This document shows, one piece after another, positions 34,731 to 45,345 of a stretch of DNA of 64,000 nt. The stretch is from the NCBI GenBank assembly GCA_964019055.1, contig OZ025219.1:9955888-10019887 (forward strand), written 5' to 3'. Within the stretch, counting starts at the first letter, position 1, and each line of letters starts with the position of its first letter. The notes under the pieces are model-generated. The model worked only from the letters and a program-made list of their open reading frames with translations. It was not told the DNA's origin and did no database searches. The position numbers and the translations under genes are program-made. The stretch comes from Anthopleura xanthogrammica. Its lineage: Eukaryota; Cnidaria; Anthozoa; Actiniaria; Actiniidae.

Positions 34731-37700
34731 ATAGGATTTAGCATCACCAGCATAGTCATCATCGTCACCATCATCCTTACCACCTCTTTTTAAATCATTT
34801 TCATCTCTTATTATGTCAGTTTTGTGTTCCAATGTTCTCATTCATGTGTAATATACTGTATTGTTGTCTCACATGTCTTGTTTCCACAATTCCATACCAC
34901 CAGTATCTCAAGAATGTGTACAGACAGTGATTACAGCACATTTTATCAAATGATAGGAGTGCCTAGTTTGGACATTAGATATTCTTTCAATAAAGTAAGT
35001 AGCTAAGATGCACTTTTAATTTGTTGATGATTGAGATCTTGTTTCCTTGATTCCTGGTCGTTAATTAGTATAACAAGATTGAAAGCGGCCAGTGATTATA
35101 CTGCATTCTATAACATGATTGGAGTACCCAGTTTGGATATAAGGTATTCATTTGATAAAGTAAGTATTGACCATCGCTACAGAGCAGTTTTTGTATACGA
35201 AAACGATGCGGAAGTCGGAATCGTACCGTAGCAGTACCGTATCTTGCTGTTTCCGGCACTACGCGTCATGATAGGATGAATTACTCGAAGACAATGGGAA
35301 TCCATTTCCCATATTACGGCATATCGTACCGTGTACGTGCTGTAAGTCAGTACCGTATGTTTCCCACTCATTCAATAACCATTCTTATGGGAAGCTATTT
35401 CCCATATTACGGCATATCGTACCGTGTACGTGCTGTAAGTCAGTACCGTATGTTTCCCACTCATTCAATAACCATTCTTATGGGAAGCTATTTCCCATAT
35501 TACAGCATATCGTACCGTGTACGTGCTGTAAGTCAGTACCGAATGTCCACTCATACGATAACCATTCTTATGGGAAGCCATTTCAATGTTATGGTATGTA
35601 ACTCCTACGACATTTGCTACATATCAAACAATCTCATTCGGTCAAACATCTTTTTTAATTCAGTCTGAAGGTGCTGGAAACCCTTTGTACCACACCCTAC
35701 ACGATACATACCGACTGCTCTCAAAGCTAATCGACCCAACCTTCAAGTATCATCAAGCAGCCGCGAGGGTCTGGGTCCTAGTGACACTAAACCTTGCGGA
35801 CTCATTCATCATTCCTTTCAACGTGACTCACTATGCCGAGAAGATCGCTGGTTACAGGGACAACTTGAAAGAGGCTGCTGGAAAAATACTGATGCTAAAT
35901 AAAATCTCTCTGGGTAGGTTCCGTTGGCAAAGGTAAAGGGGAGTGGACCATGCTGAGCAACTCAGTCTGTAGGGAGGAGGGGGGAGGGAGAAGAGGGGAG
36001 GGGAGAGGAGGGTGCGAGGAAACATTGGAGTAACAATACCGCCTATTTCAATCTTGAATTTAGATTTTAGTTATCATCATCATCATTTTTGTTGTTGTTC
36101 TTTTGGTTTTTGTCATAAGATACTGATAAGATTTTAAAAATATTTTTAGTGTCTTTAACTTCAAACACGTATAGGATTTTTGTGCTTTGGTAGTCTTCAC
36201 GTCGCTAGTGACCCAAGCTATGCCATCATGCCCCTCGGTATCGTACTACAATCCATCTCACTATATATATATTAACCAATATTGTTTCAGAATACCTTGA
36301 CAATGAAATTAAGAATTTCATGGACACCGCCAAGCAGTTTGAATACATCATTAACAACACCAGCAGAACAGATTCTTTGAATATTCGTCTGATAAACAGT
36401 CGTTTGATGGCGTTAGAGAAATCATTCATCGACGATGGAGACACGCCTATCATGAGTGACATCACCACCAGAAGGTAACTAAAAATCCCTCAACACTTGT
36501 ACTTTATTCTACAAAAATAAACGTATCAAAGTTTTTCGTCGACACGACCGTTATTGAAATGATTTTCAATGCGCCCTTCTCAAAATTACCTTGGATGCAT
36601 GGCTAACGTGAAAAAAAAAAGAAATGCCACAAATTTGATGTGCACAAGGTTTCTATAATTCTTAGGACATGCGCACTAGGTTTCCCTGTAATGTTTATAT
36701 AGGACATGCGTACTAGGTTTCCCTGTGATGTTCATGTTGCACATGCGCACAAGGTTTTCCGTAATACTCATTTTGGACTTGCGCACTAGGTTTCCCTGTT
36801 ATGTTTATATAAGACATGCGTAATAGGTTTCCCTGTGATGTTTATATAAGACATGCGTACTAGGTTTCCCTGTTATGTTTATATAAGACATGCGTACTAG
36901 GTTTCCCTGTGATGTTTATATAAGACATGCGTACTAGGTTTCCCTGTTATGTTTATATAAGACATGCACACTAGGTTTCCCTGTGATGTTTATATAAGAC
37001 ATGCGTACTAGGTTTCCCTGTAATGTTTATATAAGACATGCGTACTAGGTTTCCCTGTAATGTTTATATAAGACATGCGTACTAGGTTTCCCTGTGATGT
37101 TTATATAAGACATGCGCACTAGGTTTCCCTGTGATGTTTATATAAGACATGCGTACTAGGTTTCCCTGTTATGTTTATATAAGACATGCGCACTAGGTTT
37201 CCCTGTGATGTTTATATAAGACATGCGTACTAGGTTTCCCTGTTATGTTTATATAAGACATGCGCACTAGGTTTCCCTGTGATGTTTATATAAGACATGC
37301 GTACTAGGTTTCCCTGTCTTGTTTATATAAGACATGCGTACTAGGTTTCCCTGTATTGTTTATATAAGACATGCGCACTAGGTTTCCCTGTGATGTTTAT
37401 ATAAGACATGCGCACTAGGTTTCCCTGTAATGTTTATATAAGACATGCGCACTAGGTTTCCCTGTGATGTTTATATAAGACATGCGTACTAGGTTTCCCT
37501 GTAATGTTTATATAAGACATGCGCACTAGGTTTCCCTGTGATGTTTATATAAGACATGCGCACTAGGTTTCCCTGTGATGTTTATATAAGACATGCGTAC
37601 TAGGTTTCCCTGTCTTGTTTATATAAGACATGCGTACTAGGTTTCCCTGTAATGTTTATATAAGACATGCGCACTAGGTTTCCCTGTGATGTTTATATAA

Positions 37701-38973
37701 GACATGCGTACTAGGTTTCCCTGTGATGTTTATATAAGACATGCGTACTAGGTTTCCCTGTCTTGTTTATATAAGACATGCGTACTAGGTTTCCCTGTCT
37801 TGTTTATATAAGACATGCGCACTAGGTTTCCCTGTGATGTTTATATAAGACATGCGTACTTGGTTTCCCTGTTATGTTTATATAAGACATGCGTACTAGG
37901 TTTCCCTGTTATGTTTATATAAGACATGCGTACTAGGTTTCCCTGTAATGTTTATATAAGACATGCGTACTAGGTTTCCCTGTAATGTTTATATAAGACA
38001 TGCGTACTAGGTTTCCCTGTAATGTTTATATAAGACATGCGTACTAGGTTTCCCTGTGATGTTTATATAAGACATGCGTACTAGGTTTCCCTGTAATGTT
38101 TATATAAGACATGCGCACTAGGTTTCCCTGTAATGTTTATATAAGACATGCGCACTAGGTTTCCCTGTGATGTTTATATAAGACATGCGCACTAGGTTTC
38201 CCTGTAATGTTTATATAAGACATGCGTACTAGGTTTCCCTGTTATGTTTATATAAGACATGCGTACTAGGTTTCCCTGTAATGTTTATATAAGACATGCG
38301 CACTAGGTTTCCCTGTAATGTTTATATAAGACATGCGCACTAGGTTTCCCTGTGATGTTTATATAAGACATGCGTACTAGGTTTCCCTGTTATGTTTATA
38401 TAAGACATGCGCACTAGGTTTCCCTGTTATGTTTATATAAGACATGCGCACTAGGTTTCCCTGTGATGTTTATATAAGACATGCGCACTAGGTTTCCCTG
38501 TGATGTTTATATAAGACATGCGTACTAGGTTTCCCTGTAATGTTTATATAAGACATGCGTATTAGGTTTCCCTGTGATGTTTATATAAGACATGCGTACT
38601 AGGTTTTCCTGTGATGTTCATTTTGCACATGCGCACTAGGTTTTCCTGTAATGTTTATATAAGACATGCGTACTAGGTTTCCCTGTGATGTTTATATAAG
38701 ACATGTGTACTAGGTTTCCCTGTAATGTCCATGTTGCCATGCGCACTAGGTTTCCCTGTAACGTTCCTCATACCTGAATATTTCCTGTTTACCAGACACG
38801 TACTTCTGAGCAGCCCAAGAACAAGCGGTGCTTACAAATTACCTGGAATACGACAAGCCATACGACGAGCCCGGCGCGGCAAAGCCACCTGGGATGACGT
38901 CAAAAAACAAATATCAATAGTTGTTTATGCAATTCAATCTGCAATTAAGTTATTAAGATTAAGTCCAATCTAG
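28334..38973 (+). CDS. NAALAD2-like: Glutamate carboxypeptidase II / NAALADase-like M28 metallopeptidase (15 exons)
   Basis: A type II membrane zinc peptidase that should remove C-terminal glutamate from extracellular substrates. Exons: 28334-28557, 29037-29319, 29834-29956, 30144-30333, 30755-30854, 31504-31676, 31970-32089, 32306-32388, 32844-32907, 33683-33750, 34019-34125, one of 34904-34994 or 35069-35159, 35664-35913, 36291-36474, 38796-38973. With one alternative exon the frame closes at 745 residues (human GCPII has 750). Residues about 19-37 are a signal-anchor helix. Then come the protease-associated region, the catalytic core and a C-terminal helical domain. Zinc ligands and the base are present: His in NHRDAW, Asp in GGTDPSSG, Glu-Glu in WDAEESGL, Asp in INVDMM, and His in PLYHT. 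The TYR of the substrate site survives in GAYKLPG, but the neighbouring Lys is displaced. AATAAA lies near 39304. Confidence 0.93.
28610..28985. repeat. 57-bp tandem repeat, about 6-7 copies, in NAALADase intron 1
   Basis: Unit: ACAACCTCTGGGCTGATCT, AAGTCAGGGCATGGCTAACT, CACAGATTGAACCCTGAA. The same unit occurs at 30370-30550 (three copies), near 46280-46330 and at 55195-55275, twice directly adjoining a SINE tail. Confidence 0.92.
29490..29675. mobile_element. Dispersed GC-rich repeat, copy 1
   Basis: GGGGCGACTAACCTCTCCCT, GCTTCGGCCGAGCTTCCTGA, TAGCGGTGTCGGGG and CTTCAGCACTAAGTCTGGAG recur in the same order at 55640-55815 with about four-fifths identity. No terminal repeats or coding capacity are evident, so the class is unknown. 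Confidence 0.7.
30370..30640. repeat. 57-bp repeats joined to a degenerate SINE (minus)
   Basis: Three copies of the 57-bp unit (30370-30545) run into CCAATTAGAATTTAGCTG and GACGGTGGAAGACCGGAGAA, which is a degraded reverse SINE body. Lies in NAALADase intron 4. Confidence 0.75.
31126..31360. mobile_element. Degenerate CACGGCACGG foldback copy and TAT tract
   Basis: Preceded by an ATT microsatellite (31092-31122). CCGTGCGGTGCCATGTCC, GAAACGGCACAGTCACGG and ACACGGCACCGTCACGG with GTTAGTTTTTCACAGTCAT resemble the interior of the TAGAGCAG family, but the ends are lost. Confidence 0.5.
31641..31950 (+). repeat. Five tandem copies of a NAALADase exon end with splice donor
   Basis: The end of exon 6 (ATGTGATAGGGTATATACGA, then CCCG|GTGAGTAG) and its following intron bases recur with a 63-66-bp period. 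Donors at 31677, 31740 and 31806 keep GTGAGT; the last two copies have GTCATT instead. Reading past the first donor meets an in-frame TAG at once (GGT GAG TAG). Confidence 0.88.
33428..33646. mobile_element. Foldback MITE, 'AGTCCCCTTCACAGTTCCCTG' family
   Basis: AGTCCCCTTCACAGTTCCCT on the left and GGGAACTGTGAAGGGGACT on the right are inverted repeats. Inner arms carry TCGAAGCGAGACGAA and TTCGTCTCGCTTCGA-type sequence. A second copy lies at 53786-53935. It ends about 37 bp before NAALADase exon 10. Confidence 0.87.
33815..33930. mobile_element. Foldback MITE, 'TCTAGCTTGGGTACAAACA' family
   Basis: CATTGTGGTCTAGCTTGAGT is matched inverted by CTCAAGCTAGACCACAATG, with the central CATCATACCTTATATGATG palindrome seen at 1776-1888. 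Confidence 0.88.
34138..34780. repeat. CAT microsatellite interrupted by a foldback element, with an AAAT tract
   Basis: CATCATCACCAGCATATT-type repeats occupy 34138-34249, 34597-34668 and 34740-34775; AAAT repeats fill 34672-34735. Lies in the NAALADase intron just before exon 12A. Confidence 0.9.
34250..34596. mobile_element. Non-autonomous DNA element with CAGTGGCGGATC ends
   Basis: Begins CAGTGGCGGATCTAGGGG and ends CCCTGGATCCGCCACTG. CATCATCA abuts both ends and could be an 8-bp target duplication, although it lies in a CAT repeat and so is not diagnostic. The interior has T runs and no open frame. The CAGTGGCG ends are hAT-like; this is inference. Confidence 0.75.
34904..34994 (+). other. 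NAALADase alternative exon 12A
   Basis: Ninety-one bases between ACCACCAG and AAA|GTAAGT, entering in phase 2 and leaving in phase 0. It encodes [19 protein letters not shown] and then [11 protein letters not shown]. This corresponds to the human GCPII segment RISKLGSGNDFEVFF...RARY, which lines the substrate pocket. Confidence 0.88.
35069..35159 (+). other. NAALADase alternative exon 12B
   Basis: Ninety-one bases between TTAATTAG and AAA|GTAAGT, with the same entry and exit phases as 12A. It encodes [19 protein letters not shown] and then [11 protein letters not shown]: 21 of 30 residues match 12A, and differences cluster in the first half. Only 74 bp separate the exons. Both together would shift the frame. 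Confidence 0.88.
35180..35585. repeat. 93-bp tandem repeat derived from a foldback element
   Basis: After CAGAGCAGTTTTTGTATACG (resembling the TAGAGCAG family end), a 93-bp unit with CCCATATTACGGCATATCG and GTACCGTGTACGTGCTGTAA repeats about three times. The period is a multiple of three, which keeps a spurious 130-codon frame open. Confidence 0.82.
36665..38762. repeat. 37-bp minisatellite, about 55 copies, in the last NAALADase intron
   Basis: The unit is GACATGCGTACTAGGTTTCC plus CTGTGATGTTTATATAA. Copies are nearly identical apart from GTAC/GCAC and a variable dinucleotide after CTGT (AA, GA, TA, CT). The array fills nearly all of the 2.3-kb intron and ends about 35 bp before the last exon. 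Confidence 0.96.
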
Positions 38974-39330
38974 ACTGAGAGGGAGGGGGAGAGGAGAAGA
39001 TATGTTTCAGGGGGTGCAGGTATACACACTCTTACAATTATTAGGAGCTTTGAATATTTATCTATAAGTTATTTATAATGTTCTTTGGGTTGTTTGACTT
39101 TTATTGTCGTAGAGCTGGTTTCGCATGAGCGGCAGAGAAACTCACGGTATCGTGACATTAGAATGGCTTTCATTGAGACCCAATCACATACGGGATCTAA
39201 ACTATTATCCAATCATATTGTTAGAATTATGAATTGATAGGGACAGCCCGACACATGCCAAATGAGCTCTACAATGTGTATTATAACTTGTTTTTGAAAT
39301 TCAAAATAAAATTTTAAAGCATTTTGTTTT
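38974..39330 (+). other. Probable 3' UTR of the NAALADase gene
   Basis: AT-rich sequence after the TAG stop with an AATAAA at about 39304 (TCAAAATAAAATTTT), a reasonable polyadenylation signal. Confidence 0.55.
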
Positions 39331-39432
39331 AAATAATATAGTTGTAGCCGGGTCGGAACACAGATAGAAAGTATAATGGCCAACATACGAAAGGCCTCTA
39401 AATCCAGTATTCTAAACTCTGGCCACTCCTAA

Positions 39433-39452
39433 CCCCCCCCCCCCCCCCCCCC
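39433..39452. repeat. Poly-C run of 20
   Basis: Uninterrupted C tract followed by GGGACCCGGCGC. Confidence 0.97.
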
Positions 39453-39471
39453 GGGACCCGGCGCTAGGAAG

Positions 39472-39609
39472 TATAGACCCCTTGCAGCACGTCGCAATGT
39501 AGTTCGATTTGGAGGACAATTACAAAACAATAGGTTCCAATTCTCAGATTGAAATTCTTTTCTTTTGTCTTCCAAATTGAGCTTCTTTGACGTCGCGTGC
39601 AAGGGGTAC
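39472..39609. mobile_element. Foldback MITE, TATAGACCC family
   Basis: TATAGACCCCTTGCAGCACG and GACGTCGCGTGCAAGGGGTA are inverted arms. The interior contains AATTGAGCTTCTTTGACGTC, related to 57667-57816. Confidence 0.75.
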
Positions 39610-41168
39610 CCAAACTTCAGCCCTACCCCACCCCTCTGGAAATCGGAAACATTGAACATATATCCAGTCCGACTCCTTTTCTCGACAAATCCTAAGAAAC
39701 GATGTTCTTTTAATCTCTTGAAGCTATACAATAATCAAACATACAAAATTTTCACCGAAACACAGGAACTTCGACTGACCATCTTTTATATAAAGGTTCA
39801 AACGCTAGGGCAAGTGTTTGCTTTCAAATTGAAGACTTCGATCTGCCATTCGACTCAGTGTTGGTTTCAGTTAGGTAAGCACGATGATAAAACCATTCTG
39901 AAAGGTATTTACTGTAAATAATTTGACGAAACAAGAAGAATCGAAAGCGAAAGTCAATCAAATTTGCTACCCTGCATAGAGACAGTTAAAAACGTCTTGT
40001 ATTACCGCACCGAATTTTTTCAGTGTGAGAGCCCTAAATGAATTGATACATCTGAAGCTCAGTTTAAACTGCTTGGAATCAAAGCCGTTTCTTTTAAGCT
40101 GGTTTTCCACCGGGATGATAATTCTAAGAATCGTACGAAAAGGGTAAGAATAATGTTTGCAATGCTACCAATGTCCATGCAATTCAAAAATATAGTTTGA
40201 ATCTGCTATTCGGTATTAGGGCCACTTGTCGATAAAATTCGTACGATCGCTTCATAAACTTATATATTGAATTTTGTTTCTTCAACTGGTGAAATTCAAC
40301 TGAACTGTTGCGCGCAGTGCCGGAGCCTGGTTAATACGGACATCGAATGACCAGAGAAAGTGCCCGCTTTAACAAGGATTTTAAGGCTTTAGCAAGTGTT
40401 GATCCTAGATTAGTGTACTTATAGACTATTCGAATTATTTCAGTGCTTTCAGCATTTCCACATGTTTTTATACCAAGATCTACAAGTTAGCTACTATAAT
40501 ATATGAAACTTTTTCCCAGAATTGAAGCAGTATATCCGCTCTATTTTAGGGGTTTTAACCTTGTTTTAAAGAACATCCTGTTATTGAACGAGTAAAAACG
40601 AAAGGTCATCCAAGCAAGTGACTAATCCTGGATTCCCCTAGAAAGCAAAATGCAATGCAATAAGTTCCCCTTTGATTGTTTGATCTACCGAAAGGGAAAT
40701 TACCCAAATACTGACTAAGTAGCTAGTTCAAGTTACAATAAAACTTGTTTCGTTTCACTATCTTTAGCCACTAAAATGCAAGTAGAAGACTTGTCAGACC
40801 TCGGCCTCGTGCTTTGAATATTGATAACTTGAATTTATTCCTAGTAGTTCGAGGATTAAGCAGCAGTTTCGGTAGGTCAAGGCGCGAGTTTCTGCTTGCG
40901 TTCTATCTTATCTATCCCTTATAGCCATTCAATGCCATCATATGCGTGTGTGTAGCTACGTAACTTAATATTTTTTGAATGCATGGATTTGGTCTTTGCT
41001 AGAGACTTGTTAACTAGAAACTGAGCCTATAAAGGTAGGAAAAGAAAAGAAATGTTTATTGCGAGATCAAGTCTGACCAAGCAAATTCGAAACCTTTCTC
41101 CTATTCTCTCCCGGCAGTGTTTCTCATAACGTGTTTACTGTTTTACAGAATAAAGTATCAACAGGAGG
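39610..41168. other. Intergenic, nothing recognised
   Basis: No exon chain, RNA gene or clear repeat was found on either strand. The end should hold the promoter of the gene starting at 41169. That gene's ATG exon follows TTTTACAG at 41150, so an upstream non-coding exon is possible. Confidence 0.5.
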
Positions 41169-42232
41169 ATGGGAAATACAGAGACTAGCACCAGCACCAG
41201 TATAAGCAACCACTGTGGTAGGTATTAACTAGAGATTTTTACTTTTTATAAAAACTCAATTTCATACGTAGTATAGTCCCGAGTCAGTGTTAATGTCAAG
41301 GGAGAACGATGGACATGCTAGTTGCTTGATCAGTAGTAATTTTCTGCCAGTTCCCCACATTATGTCTTTAAGCCACTAATATAATAATAATATTAGAATC
41401 CTCTTCAAATGTTTGAACTCCTTTGGGAGCCATAAGAATAGTGTTACTTAGGCCAATAGAAGAAATGTTACGTTTTGGGGGAATTTTTCTGTCATTTTAC
41501 AACTTAGTAACACTTTCTGCCTTGAACTTTACTGTCCTTTTAGGGTGCAATCCGTCTGCAGATCCCCGGTACTTTCACGAACTAGTAACGGACGACGGAC
41601 GAACCGCACATCGCGGTAATAGCGCCCAACAAAACATGTCCAACGCTCTTTCAAGGGTCAAAGTCTGTGGAAGTGATGCCCTGTCTGTTTCAAGAAGACT
41701 GCAGAATGAGTACTTCTCTTCGTGGAATGAAAAATGCACCGTCACAGAAGCCAAAAGTGTGTCTATATACAACCTGGGTGAGCTTATTTCCAAGGTGGAG
41801 GATCAGTATTCAGGGATTAGTTTCGACTTCAGGGAGAAAATTCAAGGAATACAATGGTCGTCATCTTGGTCGCACAAAATCTTTGAATTTACATTCGGTG
41901 AAAACCTCGATAAAGGAGAGGTTTATTTAGGAATGATCTGCCTTGCCAAAAGCCCGGATGGTCAAAAAGTCGACGCGATCAGCTCACTTTATAAGCTTGA
42001 TTTCACTCTTGCAAAGGAGAGAGTGGTCACCGAAGAGACATTCAACTTGTTTGGCTTTATACCAGTGGAAACGAAGGAAAGCGTTCATTATCGTACAAGA
42101 AGTCTTGGCCACTTTTCGAAGAAGCAAATCGCGAATTTCTGTCGGCTGAAAGCAATGGAATCCTTCAGAAATAAAGGATTCGTTAGCCAGATATCATATG
42201 TGAATTCTCTTTCAGCTATCGACAATAATTAA
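41169..42232 (+). CDS. Unrecognised family member A, N-myristoylation signal (245 residues)
   Basis: I do not recognise this family. Two exons (41169-41217 and 41544-42232) join in phase 1 through GTAGGT and CCTTTTAG. The first encodes MGNTETSTSTSISNHC: Gly2 and Thr6 fit the N-myristoylation consensus, so membrane attachment is inferred. The second carries a helical N-terminal part (ALSRVKVCGSDALS) and a domain shared with B and C: GIQWSSSW, then EF, GMICLAKSPDG, and SLYKLDFTLAKERVVT. It is clearly diverged from B and C. No signal peptide or membrane helix is seen in the spliced form. The extended frame from 41423 is intronic read-through and was rejected as the start. Confidence 0.8.
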
Positions 42233-43180
42233 GCTAAATGGTAGTTTTGTTTTGTTTTGTTTTTTTTGTCGGTTAGGAGGATTAGTGTCGAAATATGCCT
42301 TTATGGGCATAACAAGAATAATACTTTATTGATGTTGTAGCTTGAGTACAAACATCTTGTGTAAAGACATAATATGTCTTGTTTATCCAACCATGAACCA
42401 GTGGTAGCCTGAGAAAACAGAGGCGTCCTTTCGCTCCTCGTCCCCCTCGTCCCCCCGTAGTTGAATGAATGACATTGTAATATCGTAGACGTACTTTTAC
42501 TCTGACTTTTGTTAAATAATTTGTTTGTAATTTAAAAAATTCTAAAAGGATATCAAAAACAGGCAAGCAGTCAGAAAACTGGAAAACAAACAAACAAAAT
42601 AGGACTGACCAAGCTGCAAGTGGTTATAAATCCAATATCTAGTTTTGTTTTGTTTTTACAAATTCGAATAAAAATGTTTTTTCTCAGTCGTTCGATTTGT
42701 AATTAACTGTAATAAATGATTGTCTAAACTTATGTTTTCTCGTGTATATAAACTCTTATGATGGGTACAAACTCATGTTCAAAACAAACTGATTAAAACA
42801 GAGATTTAAGGGTGGAAAGCATGTTGTGATGGAGGTTATATAGCTAGGTTTTTCCGTTTCGAATACACGAGACCGGCGACCTCAAAAAAAGTCCAGACTG
42901 TGCGGAGGGATAAGGTCAGTTCGGTTTATCCTTGGAATTGGTCATCGTAATCATATGCTAAAATTTCAGTTTCAAGTAGTGAGTCTCCCTCCTCGAGCGC
43001 TCCTCAGTTCCCTGCGCTATTTCAATATCATAAAGGACATTTGCTGAGTTTAAAAAAAACCCTTTAATATCAATAATGAGAACTACAAACATTATGAACG
43101 GGAGGACAAAACTAGGTACAAGATGGTTGATATGACACATGCATCAAAGGGCCTTATCAAAGATTGCTAGTCCATTGACG

Positions 43181-43342
43181 TATAGACCCTTTTAATAAAT
43201 CCTACAATGCTTTATTTTCCGCTTTTGACGTCAATTTTATTCTTTTCAATTTCATTCAAAAGAACACTGAAATTTCAAAAGAATAAATTTGACGTCAAAC
43301 GCGGAAAATAAAGCATTTTAGGATTTATTAAAAGGGTCTATA
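43181..43342. mobile_element. Foldback MITE, TATAGACCC family, near-perfect palindrome
   Basis: Arms of about 60 bp: TATAGACCCTTTTAATAAAT to TGACGTCAATTTTATTCTTT, reversed by AAAGAATAAATTTGACGTCA to ATTTATTAAAAGGGTCTATA. The loop is very short. Confidence 0.92.
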
Positions 43343-43568
43343 CATAACTTTCAATTAGATCAAACCCTGAACAATTACTCGAACCTCTGAGATGATCTAT
43401 TTGATCTACTTGCATGCAATTATTGAGCTTATTTCATTATTACTGGTGTTACTGTTTGTTACAGTCGTTCCCCTTCGGGCTCGCTACAGTAAATTATAAA
43501 GCGTCACTAGTTGTAGCAAACAGTACTAAAGTTCAAATTGATCTTCTTATAGATTCAATTTGAATATT

Positions 43569-44522
43569 TTATTTTTCGTCCTCGGGCACATCATTAATGG
43601 AAGGAACAACATTGATGTGGTCAATGAGACCTTCATTGTAAAAGCCTTCCAATGCCTTGTACCTAAAGAAGTTCTTGATGCGTTTAAGAGATTTCACACC
43701 AAGTACTCTCTCCCGCATTTCTACTTTTACCGTCTGCCACTCATAGAGTCCCCACAGGATTGAATGATCTTTGGTCGTGACAATACGCTCTGGAGCGACC
43801 TTGAAGTCCAGCTTGTAGAGGCAGTACATGCAATCAACGAACTTGCCATCTTTAGACTTTCCAAACGCGATCATCCCATACCTGGCACTAGAATCACTAG
43901 CAGCATTGTACTTGAATTCCATGACCTTATAGGCCCATTCCTCTGACCACTGGATACCGTTCATTTTCTTCCTCATTTCCTCATCAATACCTTCGTAAGC
44001 GTCTTGAAGATGATCGAGGAAATTTTGGATGTTTTCGATGCTGATTCTCTTGGCTTCCATGACCTGAAAGAGCAGATAGAATCAAAGCATTGGTGTCGAA
44101 ATAAGAAATTGTTAAAGATCACGAGAAATATTGACATTGAAATATTTCATGTTTATTTAGTTCAGTGTCTCGGTGAAACCCAGACTTAAAACCAAAAGTT
44201 TTCAGTCTTTCCAGGGCAAACAACTGACGCGCGCGTTTCGCGGAATCCTCGATTAAGGATGGCGTGACGGGAAAAAATGATTGAAATTTTAGATGAGTAT
44301 AATTTTTAAGGAGAATACCTCACAACCCTCGTGCCACTTGTCGAACAGCTCGCCTTCCATCTCTCGCTGAACCTGAGTTGCGTCAAACTGAGACACTTTG
44401 ACAGTATGTAAACCTTCCTTCACTTTGACCAACGCTCGGTTAAGATCCTCTGTCTTGCTTGCAACAACATCCACTATTTGCGAGGCTTGGGCAATATAAT
44501 TTGTATCGTTCGGTGCGGCCAT
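43569..44522 (-). CDS. Unrecognised family member B, no lipid signal (232 residues)
   Basis: Same unknown family as its neighbours. Coding exons 44319-44522 and 43569-44063 join in phase 0 (GAG|GTATTC and CTTTCAG|GTC). The N-terminal part has KVKEGLHTVKVSQFDATQ and EGELFDKWHEGCE. The conserved domain has GIQWSEEWAYKVMEFKY, GMIAFGKSKDG and LYKLDFKVAPERIVT. It starts MAAPNDT, with no Gly2, so it should be cytosolic unlike A and C. The ATG directly follows an acceptor; a non-coding exon ending AGTTGAAAG|GTACGT lies at about 44695-44750. An AATAAA overlaps the stop codon. Its last exon is nearly identical to that of C, pointing to recent duplication or gene conversion. Confidence 0.82.
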
Positions 44523-45345
44523 CTAACAATATTGAGAAAAAAGACAAATGAAAAGTAGTTCACACACAAAAGTTTCGGTTATAACTCAGAGGAAAATGAA
44601 TAAACAAATTTCATTATCAAGAAAACTTTGCTCCGTAAGCTCAACCTAAAACTCGGAATTCCAAAATTACAAGGATTAACTTACGTACCTTTCAACTGGT
44701 TCTTCTAGCTCGATTCAGGTTGAGTTTTCAATGAAATGTTTCCAAATCAAAAATTGATGCGGATTTTAACTAGTGCCCCCACGTGATAATCTTCACTTTT
44801 ACCATTGGTTAAATCCCCTTATTGTACGGGGAAACCCCGACACTTAAGGTCAGTTTCCAAGAATGGCACAGACCAAATAAGAAAACAACTCATAATAATG
44901 CAAAAACTCCATTGTGGTTTTTTGTTTTTTGTTTTTTTGTTTTTTTGTTTGGTGCATATCTGATTCGAATATAATACTTTAGATTAATACAAAAGTATTT
45001 CTGGGAAATTTCCCTGTCATTAGGTATTCCATGAGGTCAAGACAGTCAAACGAATGTCAACAGGAAAAATGCGTTGTTTTTCACAGGACCTTAATATTGA
45101 AATGTTTTCCAAGAAATAAGGGAAGTTCCCTACGTAGCAAGTGTGGATATTTGTCCGTTAACTCATTGTTTCCTGAATTCTTTCACTTTCAAAAACTGTC
45201 ACAGGGAATTTTCCAGTGACTACTGATTATTTCGACTTAGCACAGCGAATCGAGACCTGTACATTCATTCACTTCGCTATCGTGCTCTGTGTTGACTACC
45301 ACAGATTCCAAAACCGTGTTTCAAGCAGCTCTAAGGGTTAAAACT
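44523..45345. promoter_or_regulatory. Divergent region between family members B and C
   Basis: B (minus) and C (plus) are head to head. After B's 5' non-coding exon about 600 bp remain, which must hold both promoters or a shared one. No TATA box or known operator was identified. Confidence 0.45.

Noticed and set aside
36665..38762. Regular 37-bp repeats reminiscent of a CRISPR array
   Set aside because: Units are directly abutting without unique spacers, lie in an animal gene's intron and have no cas genes nearby.
41423..41543. Upstream in-frame extension of member A
   Set aside because: It lies between a good donor at 41217 and an acceptor at 41543. The spliced start MGNTETS matches the layout of member C.
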